From Paramacrobiotus richtersi (taxonomy: Eukaryota; Tardigrada; Eutardigrada; Parachela; Macrobiotidae), in assembly GCA_034698045.1 (NCBI GenBank), contig JAQGAU010001103.1:1-21415 (forward strand): a DNA stretch of 21,415 nucleotides, given 5' to 3'. The notes beneath the pieces are model-generated. The model was not told the origin of the DNA. It made no database searches and saw only the letters and a list, made by a program, of their open reading frames with translations. Positions within the stretch are counted from its first letter, which is position 1. Each line of letters begins with the position of its first letter. The position numbers and the translations under genes are program-made. This document shows positions 10,367 through 19,946 of the stretch, piece after piece.

Positions 10367-11273
10367 CCTCCTTGAAGAAACGAACCTCAAGACCTTACGA
10401 CCAAAATCAGCCAGCATGACGTACAGGATGTGAAATGTGGTGGATGATTTTCCAAATTCCAACAGCTACTGAAATACGTATATATGTAGATCGTTTATAA
10501 CTGTTTGTGCCGTACACTCACAATGCTGTGAATGCCTTACTTCTACATTGTAACTGTTAAGCATACACGAAGAATAGTGGTCAGAAATTCTTACACACGG
10601 GTTTGCTGCTTATGCTGCAGTTCGTTTTGCAGTTTATCACATGTTATGTAACTGACCATTGGTTTGCAAATGAACGCGCTCGATGGTGTTTGGGCATGCA
10701 GTTTGTACTTAACGTTAGTGCATCTCAATGCGGTATTGTTGTCACAAGATCGCAGTTCTTAAGCTGGCATCAACGCAGTTGTATTCAGGCAAATCAATAT
10801 ACCGTACACGTAGTTCAAATTCAGAAGGATGGTGGTTCTGATAAAGCCCTAAATCAGGTTTATGTTCAGGCAGTCCAAACTGACAAAACAATCATGCCGC
10901 TGTAACATAAGCGAAAGAGATGCAAATACACGTACACCTCGGCCCCACATCCTGTATGCCCCGAATTCTGGCTTACGCAGTTGAACTTTGTCATGCTGCT
11001 TTGTTCTGGTATGAAACAACGCTTTCTATCGGGTGACGGGAGCAGTGTCGAATGAAGCCGGGGGTACGCATATTTGCATGGACACATCCGCATGTTCAGG
11101 AAGAGTGCCTGGAAGTAAAGTCCACTAATCTGGAACACCCAAGATATTATTCCAGCCTTCCATTAGCATTATAAATAGTTTATTCCCTTACCGATATCGC
11201 TATGCGGCTGCGCAAACTGTATGGCATTTAACACGTCTACCAACCAGATCTATGGTACATAATGCATATGATA
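10367..11273. other. Spacer A2 to B2
   Basis: Homologous to the A1-B1 and A5-B3 spacers. Open frames at 10603-10905 (+) and 10866-11138 (-) are not kept in the repeats and are taken as chance. Confidence 0.5.
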
Positions 11274-11438
11274 TGACACGTTCGTTAAGTGAAGACTCTT
11301 GTTAATGCGCAATGCAGAATGACAAATATTGGACGCCATGCAGTTTACTATGTTTTAATGCATTGAAAATGGTCCATAATAATCGCACTTATACGCAAAC
11401 TGCGTTACACTTGTTCTCAATCCAGCGCGATATAAAAA
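11274..11438 (+). promoter_or_regulatory. Class B promoter of B2
   Basis: The CACGTTCGTTAAGTGAAG block (11277-11294) and TATAAAAA (11431-11438) are 135 bp apart, and the TATA box is 93 bp before the ATG, matching the B1 and B3 arrangement. Confidence 0.6.
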
Positions 11439-11523
11439 CGAAAACAGAGAGCAATGAGTTAGCATTACGTTTTCCATTCAAATGTGACGTCGAACTGCAT
11501 AGTGAGAACAACTATCTTCTAAT

Positions 11524-11829
11524 ATGGCGACCTGGATGATAACCTTTCCAACTATTTTAATATGCTTCATTGTGATTTTATCAACAGTGAACAGCAATGG
11601 CCTGAATGGTAATAACCAGAAGTTTTAGATATACCACGTGAGTAGTGAATAAATCTTGCTATGCGCAGACCCATCGATCAACATACAGGATTCTCCGTGG
11701 TATCTCGGAAAGCGAAGCTCGTCTCCGCGATATTTCCTTGTAGAGGATGCTGTCAATAACCCATCCGTAGAGAAAAAGTGGCTTTGGAATCCAGTTTTGT
11801 GGAAATCCAGGTCTGCGGATTCCTTTTGA
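11524..11829 (+). CDS. B2: secreted prepropeptide with PWYL-amide core
   Basis: Exons 11524-11608 and 11669-11829 (60-bp phase-1 intron) give 81 aa. The signal peptide is about residues 1-24 (WMITFPTILICFIVILS), with cleavage near VNS|N. The core QDSPWYLGKR lies at residues 35-44 and predicts a peptide of about 17 residues starting NGLNDPS and ending PWYL-amide. SSSPRYF follows, then NNPSVEKKW with a dibasic site, then a tail WLWNPVLWKSRSADSF. The NPSV-dibasic segment matches NDPSVPGKR of class A, but the glycine needed for amidation is absent here. No canonical AATAAA follows; AATACA lies about 65 bp after the stop. The gene appears intact. Confidence 0.85.
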
Positions 11830-12837
11830 CGGTCCCAAACAAGACCCGCCTGCGGCATGGTAATGTGCCGAAAAGATGCCTGTACGTTAGCAATACAACA
11901 GCTTTATGAATTACATTATACATAATCTACAAATGCGCTAAATTTTCGGGGTATTCGTTTGATGTACCGTAGTATGTTTATAAAGGTACAGGAATCACAC
12001 TGTTAAACATTTGATTCTGCAGACACTCTCCTATAATTATCTGATATGCATTACCTAGTTAAACATAATACGCCGCTCTGCCTACGCCAGATGTCTAACT
12101 AATAAAATTAAAAACACGAGCTTGTATTGAGTTGTTATTAAGTCAAAGTCAAGCTAACTATCCAAGCGCCTGTTAACATATCGCTATTACGGGATTAATA
12201 TATCGCTGTCACGTCGCAGTATCTCTGTTACGGGAGCAGCGTCGCTCTACAAGTAACTGCCCAGGCTTATTTGTAATTTGGATCTTCGTCCGCCTTCAAC
12301 CAATTGTTTTTGGATACTAGTTAAGAGCAACTTAACTACCTACCAGTTCACAAGCAAAGATACCCCAGTATGTATCGCTCCGCAACACGATAGCAGTACT
12401 TCAGGATATGCTTTCTTGATAAGTTACAAACCCCAGAACCATGGTATCAAATGCCCACAATATACCACCGGTAGATCGTCCATTACTAAACGAAAGCAGT
12501 CATTATCACCAGAAAGCAGTTGCGAATTCAAGCAAGTTCAGCTAAACCGGAAGGACGAAGCGCTTACCAGCTGACGGAATTCGCCGCCACAGGATTTGCC
12601 GTCAAACAGACCCGCATTGCCTCTGCAAAATCCTTGGGATCCACGAAACAATACTAAGAGCAATTAAGCTATCCACTTCATGCCGATTGTGCCGATTGGA
12701 TACTGCATGACACTTTCCAAGGAAGTACTACCATGCAGAACACAATCTATCTTCAGTTCTGACGCATATGACGTTATCCTAGCAAAACAGTATAACACCC
12801 AGCCGTAAAATCCGCAGATGTATCATTCGATGGGGCT
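11830..12837. other. Spacer B2 to A3
   Basis: This is the 3' flank of B2 and the upstream region of A3. It aligns in patches with 19950-21300 after B3, e.g. GTTACGGGAGCAGCGTCGC and the nearby GCCACAGGATTTGC. No gene is seen; the frame 12278-12574 is disrupted in the homologous copy. Confidence 0.5.
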
Positions 12838-12930
12838 TGATTAAAGACTTCCCTCATTTAAACCGCATCAAATGCAATTTCATTCAGCACGACCCATTGC
12901 TTCTCCTGCAACACACCACAAGAAACGCAC
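12838..12930 (+). promoter_or_regulatory. Decayed class A promoter of A3
   Basis: TGATTAAA lies at 12838-12845. Where other A genes have CATAAAAAC, this copy has CAAGAAACGC (about 12919), so the TATA-like box is degenerate. Confidence 0.4.
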
Positions 12931-13134
12931 ATACGCTGACAATATGGCAGCATGTCGGTCCTTTATCCCAGCAGGCGGTCAGCGGAGTAATAAATTTTAA
13001 TCGACAAGGAGCACTTTGTGAAACATACACACCCTTAGTTTCATTTCATCTGCAGCACACATGTGTAATCAGTGTGGCACAGAAACCTTTCCCAAGATTG
13101 TAAAACGAGGTAATTTATTTTAATTTTCATAACA

Positions 13135-14387
13135 ATGAGGGTCACGGACAAGAGTGGGGGCATCCTCGTTCTGATTGTGGTGGTTGCGCTGTTTGTTTCC
13201 GCCGGAAATCCGCAAGACGCGCTGGATGGTAGGTCATGAGAGCTTTAAAGGAATTTTGTCCACAGTTACGAGGACATCGCCCATATCTGCCCCACGTTCT
13301 TACTACGGCTCATATACGCTCCACCGTGCGTCTAGCCTTTTCCCCCCAATGCTTTGACATAGAGAAAGTACCTTCGCAACTCCACGCCCCGTGTTTTGCT
13401 TTTTCTATTTCCTTCGAACTTCTGCCGTTGCGTCTGTTCTCCACCAAAATTCACACACGATGGATCAAATGGAAGAGCAAAATTCAGGGAGCATTATGGT
13501 ACGAAGGAGTGTAACTTTTATTGTTTCTGAACAATGTTACAAACATGTCAAAACATCATGGATCTTCGATTACGCTGGATGAAAACCCATGATGCCTCAA
13601 ACTACTCGTGGCGTTCTTCAGCAGCAAGAAACTTACGCTACATTGGCACCATAATGCTCCTTAAATTTTGCTCTTTCATTTGCTCTATCATTTGTGAGTT
13701 TTTGTGAAGGACAGACGCAACGGCAGAAGTTCGAAAAAATGGAAAAAGAAATCACGGAGCGTGGAGTTGCGAAGGTGCTTTCTCTATGTCAAAGCATTGG
13801 GGGAAAAAGGCTAGACGCACGGTGGAGCGTATATGAGCCGTAGTAAAAACGTGGGGCAGATATGGGCGATGTCCTCGTACTGTAACAAGAAATACGAGCT
13901 TCTTTGATTAAACCAGTTACCTGATTACGAAGTAGTTTTCAAGAAACTTAAGTTATTAGTTTCTGTTGCTTCTGAAAGCGTTGCTTATCCTGATAAGCAC
14001 AAAGCGAGACTAAAAATAACGTAGTGTGATACATGGAAATATCCGTTCTTACATGTTCGCGTTCTATAAGAAATGTGGACTTTCTGTGGCTCGGTCGGTC
14101 GCCCGGATCTTATGCATGCTTTTGTAGACTTACCCCAGGTTTATTAATTATTTAAGTTTACTAGTACATCATGGCCAACTGTATAAACAGATAGAAAACT
14201 TTTACTTGATTATTGGCTAGATCCGACAGGAAAAGAACCTTGGTATCTGGGAAAGCGGGCTTCTGGATCCGCCCAGCAGCTCGGTCGCTTCTTCGCCGTT
14301 AACGGTATGGAGCCTGCTTTAGAGCAACGTCGTTTCTTTTACAAAACCTCCTTGTCGAACCTTAATGATCCGACTGTAGCGGGCTAA
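13135..14387 (+). CDS. A3: PWYL-amide prepropeptide with shortened C-terminus
   Basis: Exons 13135-13228 and 14221-14387 give 86 aa. The 992-bp phase-1 intron is the longest in the array and contains a 620-bp foldback element. The signal peptide is intact (GGILVLIVVVALFVSA), though GNAQG has become GNPQ with one residue missing. The core KEPWYLGKR is complete, so a PWYL-amide peptide could still be made. The frame ends at TAA where A1 and A2 have the AAA lysine of PGKR (stop 14385-14387). The second amidation site and the LMYY tail are thereby lost, although the downstream sequence (LMYYKELKEAPL) is still readable. The YGRWG/FGRWG part reads LGRFF. With its weak promoter box, the gene may be on the way to becoming a pseudogene. 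Confidence 0.65.
13263..13882. mobile_element. Foldback (long inverted repeat) element in the A3 intron
   Basis: Two arms of about 300 bp are inverted copies of each other: roughly 13263-13562 and 13589-13882, with a central loop of about 26 bp flanked by CATCATGG / CCATGATG. The outer ends read CAGTTACGAGGACATCGCCC on the left and, on the opposite strand of the right end, CAGTACGAGGACATCGCCC. The outer ~150 bp of each arm is very similar and the inner part more diverged. No transposase is encoded, so it is a non-autonomous DNA element or a plain hairpin. No clear target-site duplication was found (hAT-like 8 bp and TA were tried by eye), so the family is not assigned. No other copy is visible in the window. 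Confidence 0.8.
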
Positions 14388-16161
14388 CGGCTGATGTACT
14401 ACAAAGAGCTCAAGGAGGCTCCTTTGTAGCCAAGAAACTTAACCACGTAAAGCGTCTCGACAAAGATTTGCCAGCTGTACTTTCAGGATACGAGATGTGG
14501 AAAACGTTTTTGGTATTTAATAAAATCTGTAATATATGGAAGTTGTTTATAATTGTCTGTGTAATACATTTACAATAATTTGGGTGCTTAATTAAGCACA
14601 GTGCGCTAAGTATGCCTTAAATACAGTAGGTGTACAATGTTTTGACAAGTGTTGCTGCACTTAATGCTTGGAGCTGCTTTTGCAGCTTATGACATGTTAT
14701 GCGACAAATCACTGGTTTGCAAATGAACGCGCTCGATAATAGGTGTTGTTATTAGGTCGGAGCTGTTTCGCTCTCTAATTGTAAGTAACTGGCCCGTGGC
14801 CCCCTGCCCATGATTACATGTTATTTGTGTCTTCGTCCACTTTCGACTGATTTTTGCGAACGATTACGGGCTTTACGTCAAAGGTCACTTATTTGTACAT
14901 TCCCTGCTTGCTTGGATTATTCGTTTTGGAATGATTTATGTGGATAGTTTCAACAGTTTTGATGTGCGCTGCAGCGTCTTTTCAATGGCGGTGGATCTGC
15001 ATTACCTGAAAATTACTAAGTAGTATTACGGTATATTGTAAGACACTTAGACAATGGTACTTATACGAAAAGTTCGTAGGCTTACTGAATATCCGTAATT
15101 AGAAAAGAAAGATCAACTGACTGTAGAGAAGAACCGGAAAGTTGGTAGTTCAGAGCAAAGAACCCTTGAACCCTTGAAACGACGATGATGTGCAAATCGC
15201 CTAGCAGTGTTCAGCAGAGAAGCAGCACTTTATCAGACAAGAATGAGGAAACTCATACGGAGTGAGGGCTTAGTTCCGTCTTCGCAAGTGTCAACGAGCA
15301 AGGTAGCTTGTTACGCAGAGCGACCACCAGTATGCGTACCACGGCAGTATACTCACTGCGCTCAATCTTCACAATCATAAGGGGATTTTTACACATAGTA
15401 GTGACTTTTATTTATTGTGCTATGTCAAACCAGTAAGATCGGCATATCGCTATATAACAATCCGAACTTCACAGACAAACTACTGCCCGAGTGCTCAACG
15501 ACATTAGAGTCATTAATTTATAATAACAGAGTCCTTGTTTTAACTCTTACAGAGTATTTATAATAACAGACTACAGGCGCAACCGGGGCGAATGCGCAAC
15601 GTCCGAGTTGACAGCTTGAATACGAGCGCCGCCCCTTGCGGCTGCGCCAGTGGTCTGTTAAAAGGCACTATAAGAAGTACCGACAGCTTTTACAAGATGC
15701 TGTCCTGGAGACTCGGGTGCGTACAGTCTGAATGCGAAGTTTGCATTGTGGTGCACATTTGAACCACGCGGATCCGAAGTATACTTGGTTTTAACATATC
15801 AGAGGAACAAAAGGTCACCATTATTTTTAAAAATTCCCTACTTATGTTCACACTTATTACAATTGCTTGTACTGCATACAGGTTTTGGAAATGCATATTG
15901 TTAGCACTGCGTAGCACCGTGCTATCCCTTATAGCCCGTAAAATGTTGTTTGAGTGCAACGCTAACAGAACCCAAAACTAAATACTGCAGGTAAATTATC
16001 CAAAGCACTATGCTGATTAAGAACATTAACATGTTTCGAAGAAAGATTTCCAACAGTTCAACATAGTGAACAGCCATCTCACAGTGCACATATTTGGCAC
16101 CAGTTGTAGCAAAAACGCCCGCCCAGCCTTAAATCCCGCCAGTACACCATTTGCACAGGCG
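14388..16161. other. Spacer A3 to A4 with a missing class B gene
   Basis: The 3' flank of A3 follows A2's flank to about 14735 (ending AATGAACGCGCTCGAT) and then switches abruptly to sequence like that found after B2 (GTTGTTATTA, then AGTAACTG and TCTTCGTCC). The class B gene expected between is gone. A short stretch at about 14938-15010 (WIVSTVLMC in one frame) faintly recalls a class B signal exon, with no exon 2 after it. No intact gene is seen in the remaining DNA. Confidence 0.5.
15564..15660. repeat. 97-bp GC-rich inverted-repeat element
   Basis: The ends are TAACAGACTACAGGCGCA and, reversed, TAACAGACCACTGGCGCA (16 of 18 match), with a GC-rich interior also partly complementary. A direct repeat TTATAATAACAGA lies just upstream and at the left end. 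It is probably a tiny MITE-like insert or a hairpin. Target duplications are unclear. Confidence 0.5.
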
Positions 16162-16273
16162 TGATTAATAACTTCTCTTATCCAAAGTGTTTCATTATAC
16201 AAATAATAGCTGCATCAAACGCCACTTTGAGCAGCATGCAATCCATTATTTCTCACGGCCAGCCCCATAAAGA
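16162..16273 (+). promoter_or_regulatory. Class A promoter of A4
   Basis: TGATTAAT at 16162-16169 and CATAAAGAC at 16265-16273 are 103 bp apart, as in A1. The second box differs from the consensus by one base. Confidence 0.45.
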
Positions 16274-16500
16274 CTTGTACACAAACTCCAGTGACTATGA
16301 TTCTGGAAGCACAGTGGCATGTCGTTCCCTTAGTCCAACAAGCAGTTAGAGGATTATTGAATCTAAATCAACAGGAAACACTGTGGAGCTGTTGTTTGCA
16401 TTCGTTTCATCGCACGAAACGGAACACACGTGGAGTCGTTCGGTGTGGGACAGTTACATTTTCAACGGCTCTGGAGACCGGTAAATTAGTTTCGGCAACG

Positions 16501-17131
16501 ATGAAGGTCGTAAACAAGACTGAAAGAATCGTTCTGATCGCGGTGGCTTTTATGTTGATTTCCGCCGGAAATGCAGAAGGAGACGCGCTGGACGGTAAGT
16601 TGAGTCTGTGTGTAATATGATAAGAAGCAACCTTCCGTTAGGAACAAACCTTTCATACATTACAATACGAGAATTAAAAAAATTTTTACAATGGCTTTAT
16701 ACTTGTTTGTGATTGCTTTAGTGGTCTATCTTTAAGTTTGGTGATGTGAAAACGCGAGAGTGACGTTGATTATGACCGTTTCTCAGTGTGAACATAATTT
16801 TCCGCATTCTACAGCGCACAAACTGGCCTGGTTTGGCGTATTTAACTCTGAAAATGGGGAGATTTTAGACAGAAACTTCAGAAACAAAGTAGTTGCTTTA
16901 TTTGGAATTGCGCTTCTTTTGACCATACCAGTCATAGATACTGCAGTCCTTCATTCGAAAAAAAAAAATATTTGATTTTGTTGGAAGCGTGTAGAAATTC
17001 TGTGTACATAGCCAAGATCTGTGTAATCTGATGGAAAACCTTTACAGAACTTTGCTTTTGTTTATAGATCAGACGGCAATGCACCATGGTATGTGGGGAA
17101 ACGGACCGCCGGTCAATGCGGTCCGACGGGA
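16501..17131 (+). pseudogene. A4: broken and truncated class A peptide gene
   Basis: Exon 1 (16501-16594) is a good signal-peptide exon: MKVVNKTERIVLIAVAF, then SAGNAEGDALD and donor G|GTAAGT. The start of exon 2 is recognisable after TTTATAG (from 17068), but one base is missing relative to A2 in the DPTGNA codons. The frame shifts to QTAMHHGMWGNGPP and the PWYLGKR core is lost. The similarity stops at about 17115-17131, after ACCGCCGGTCA. There the sequence passes straight into the upstream region of A5, so the rest of exon 2, the 3' flank and a class B gene are all absent. The intact exon 1 suggests recent decay. It is a plain host pseudogene made by unequal exchange or deletion. Confidence 0.75.
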
Positions 17132-17150
17132 ATACAAATTTACATGGTGT

Positions 17151-17435
17151 ATGCAAATTATCCCGATCATTATGCTGATTGGACATTGACATGCTGCAGA
17201 GAAACATTGGTTACATTACCATAAAGAGCACTATTAATCTCCCATTCAATAAGTGCTCGTTTGACGCCAACCAAGCAAAAACATGCACCCAACGGTATAT
17301 TTTTGGCCATTACATCCGCTTGACGGATCATGATTAATCACTTGCCTTACAAGTATCGTGTTTCATTGCACATCCAATGGCACTTTACCCAGGAATGATC
17401 ATATCATTTTTCATGCACCATCGGCCCATAAAAAC
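17151..17435 (+). promoter_or_regulatory. Upstream region of A5: octamer, TGATTAAT and TATA-like box
   Basis: ATGCAAAT at 17151-17158, TGATTAAT at 17331-17338 and CATAAAAAC at 17427-17435 reproduce the order and spacing seen before A1. ATGCTGATTGGACATTGACA is shared with A1 at about 6187. Confidence 0.5.
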
Positions 17436-17651
17436 GCGCTCATGCGCATAGCTAATGAGTCCGCAAGTGGCGGCTTGTCGGTCTCTTATCCCAGTTGGAC
17501 GTCAGATGAATTAATGAATTCAAATCAGCAAGAATACTGTGCAAAGGATGTTCTTGAATCTTGGTTCGATTTGATCTACAGCACGCACGTGGATTCGGTG
17601 TGACAAGCTTTCCGACTGCTGTATGAAACGGGTAGTTTGTTTTCCTTTAAG

Positions 17652-18284
17652 ATGATAGTCCCGGACAAGGTTGGGGGAATCGTTCTGATAGTGGATGAGC
17701 AATGGTGGTTATTGCGTTTGTTCCTGCTGCAAATGCTCAAGGAGACGCGCAAGATGGTACGTCAACCACATGCATATCTTGCGACTAAGGACCTGTAACG
17801 AACGAACATTTTTTTTAGTTCAACACTATATTCAGAACCCAGGTATTTCGCATATCTACATAGATGTATCTTTATTTCTTCCTGTCGGCATCCGTAGCTT
17901 TACTTCGTAACGAAGCCCCGGGTTGCGTTCACTATAATCGGCTGCATTATATATCTGCAAATTTGTGCGATTCAAGTGCATGGTAGGTGCATCAACGCAA
18001 GCGTTCGTAAATTTGTTGTGCTTCCGTTTATCTCTAACGTATGTGAAAGAAATTTATTACCAAATCATGATCAGCTGTGTAACTAGATCGAGAACCACTA
18101 CAGTACTTGGGTTATAGATCCGACGGGAAATGCACCACGGCAGTTGGGAAAAGGACCGCCCGGCAGCTCACTGGGACACCAGCAGTGCAGTAGTCTCTAT
18201 CTGGCCACTCTTGAACGACTTTGTTCCTTCTTCAAAAGCCACGTGTCAAACATCATCGATCCGACTGTACCGGCAAACGACTGA
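17652..18284 (+). pseudogene. A5: decayed class A peptide gene
   Basis: Exon 1 (17652-17756) starts MIVPDKVGGIVLIV and then contains about 11 extra bases (near 17693-17704) relative to A1, which shift the frame. The remainder, in the other frame, still reads like the family (VVIAFVPAANAQGDAQD) up to a donor GTACGT. Exon 2 (18118-18284, after GTTATAG) begins DPTGNAP, but the core is changed from WYLGKR to RQLGKG, removing the dibasic site. Further indels occur, and the segment ends at a stop where A1 has PGKR. Neither the signal exon nor the core peptide could work. Host pseudogene. Confidence 0.75.
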
Positions 18285-19381
18285 CAACTACGAAGAACTC
18301 AACGAGAGTCCTTAATTTGAAGCTTCCATGGAGAAGAATGGAGAAACAAACCCGTCTACCAAGATCTGCCAGTATGACGACCATGTTATGAGATATGCGA
18401 TATGGAGGATGTTTTTGAACAGCTGCTGAAATACTGTACGGATACATTAAAATCGTTTATGACGTTCACTCACAATACTGTGAATGCCTTACCTCTAACA
18501 TTGTAACTGCTAAGTTTCCACGAAGAAAATTGTTCAGAAATCCTTACAATGGGTTTGCCGCTTAGGTTGCAGTTCGTTGTACAGTTGATGACATGTTATG
18601 TACTGACCGATGCACTGATCGATGGTATAATAAGCAAAGACCATTTTGAACCGGCAGATCGGCTGTGAAGACTGTCTTGTCAGCCTTCTGGGCTGATAAG
18701 GTAGTCTGCTATGGGAACCGTAGAGAAGTTTCGCACTTGGGCTAATATTTGAACAGCAAGCCTGTATTCAAGCCTGCCTGAACAGCAAGCCTGCCTGTAA
18801 TGCTCCTCAATAAGGTGTTGTCTTCCATAAAACCGCAGTTCTTAGGCTGCCACTAAGGCATTCGTGTAAACACATTTCAGAAAAAATTAAATGCAAGAGG
18901 ATGGTGGTTCTGCTTACGCCGGCAACGATACTCACGCAGGTTTATGTTCACGCAGTCAAAACAGACAGGACAATCATGCCGCGGGAACATAACTGAAACG
19001 GGTACATACATACAGACTGTACATGTACACATGCCAGGAATTCTTGCTTTCGCAGTTATGTTTTTGCCATGCTACTTTCTTCTGCAAACAAATGTGTGGC
19101 ATAAAAAACGCTGGCTATCCGACAGAATATGCGTGTGCAGTACATATCGGTAAAAATTGGATTTGAGCATTTTCGGAAACATGCGCATGTACAGGTTCGC
19201 TGCCAAAACAAATCAGCTATTCTGAAAGGCATCATTCCTTCCACCAACATTAATGATAATCTGACGGCCCAAATGGTTTATTCACTTACCAACGGCACTT
19301 TGCGGCTGCGTAAACTGCACAGCGTCGAACACGTCTACCAACCAGATCTATGATGCATTGTGCAAAAACTGAACAGTAATA
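18285..19381. other. Spacer A5 to B3 with an extra insert
   Basis: Homologous to the A2-B2 spacer, except that about 18625-18800 is unmatched in the other units. This extra piece holds a hairpin (18669-18707) and a 15-bp direct repeat TGAACAGCAAGCCTG (18750 and 18779). No gene is seen. Confidence 0.45.
18669..18707 (+). other. Strong RNA-type hairpin, 17-bp stem
   Basis: AGACTGTCTTGTCAGCC (18669-18685) and GGCTGATAAGGTAGTCT (18691-18707) can pair along all 17 positions if transcribed from the + strand. The three non-Watson-Crick positions are all G-U wobbles, and the loop is 5 nt. It lies inside an insert found only in this spacer. The stem is short for a microRNA precursor. Confidence 0.4.
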
Positions 19382-19544
19382 TGCCACGTTCCTTAAGTGA
19401 AGACGCTTGTTAATGCGCAATGCAGGATGATAAATGGTCGACAGACTGCAGGTTACTAAGTTTTAATGCGTTGAAATGGTTGGTAACAATCGCACTTTAC
19501 GTAAACTGCGTCACAATTGTTCTCGGTCCAGCACGATATGAAAA
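19382..19544 (+). promoter_or_regulatory. Class B promoter of B3
   Basis: The conserved block (CCACGTTCCTTAAGTGAAG, 19384-19402) is 133 bp before TATGAAAA (19537-19544), which is 103 bp before the ATG. Order and spacing match B1 and B2; the TATA box carries a T-A-T-G variant. Confidence 0.5.
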
Positions 19545-19639
19545 ACAGTATAAACAGCGACGTGTTAGCAAAATGTTTCCATTTTTTTTCAAATGACTGA
19601 TGCCGAATTGCATAGTAAGAACAACTAAAAATCTGCAGT

Positions 19640-19946
19640 ATGGCGAACTGGATGATAATTTTTGTAGCTGTTCTGATGTGCTTTACTGTGATACTGTCAA
19701 CAGCGAACAGCAGTGAGCCGAACGGTAATAACCCGAACTCTTAAATGCTGTAGCGTGAATAGTTAAGAAGTCTTGCTCTGCACAGATGCATCGATTAACA
19801 TACAGGAATCTCCGTGGTATCTCGGAAAGCGTACCCAGTCTCCGCGATATATCCTTGCGGAGGATGCTGCAAAGAACCCTTCAGTGGTGAAAAAGTGTCT
19901 TCGGAATCCAAATCTGTGGAAATCCAGAACTGCAGATTCATCCTGA
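19640..19946 (+). CDS. B3: secreted prepropeptide with PWYL-amide core
   Basis: Exons 19640-19724 and 19786-19946 (61-bp phase-1 intron) give 81 aa, the same length as B2. The signal peptide is about residues 1-24 (WMIIFVAVLMCFTVILS), with likely cleavage at ANS|S. The core QESPWYLGKR is at 35-44 and predicts a peptide starting SEPNDAS and ending PWYL-amide. TQSPRYI follows, then NPSVVKKC, where the Trp after the dibasic pair in B1 and B2 has become Cys. The tail is LRNPNLWKSRTADSS. It is intact and followed by a good poly(A) signal, so probably functional even though its two neighbours upstream are dead. Confidence 0.85.

Noticed and set aside
13236-13582. Open frames within the left arm of the foldback
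   Set aside because: They lie in an inverted-repeat arm inside an intron and show no domain.
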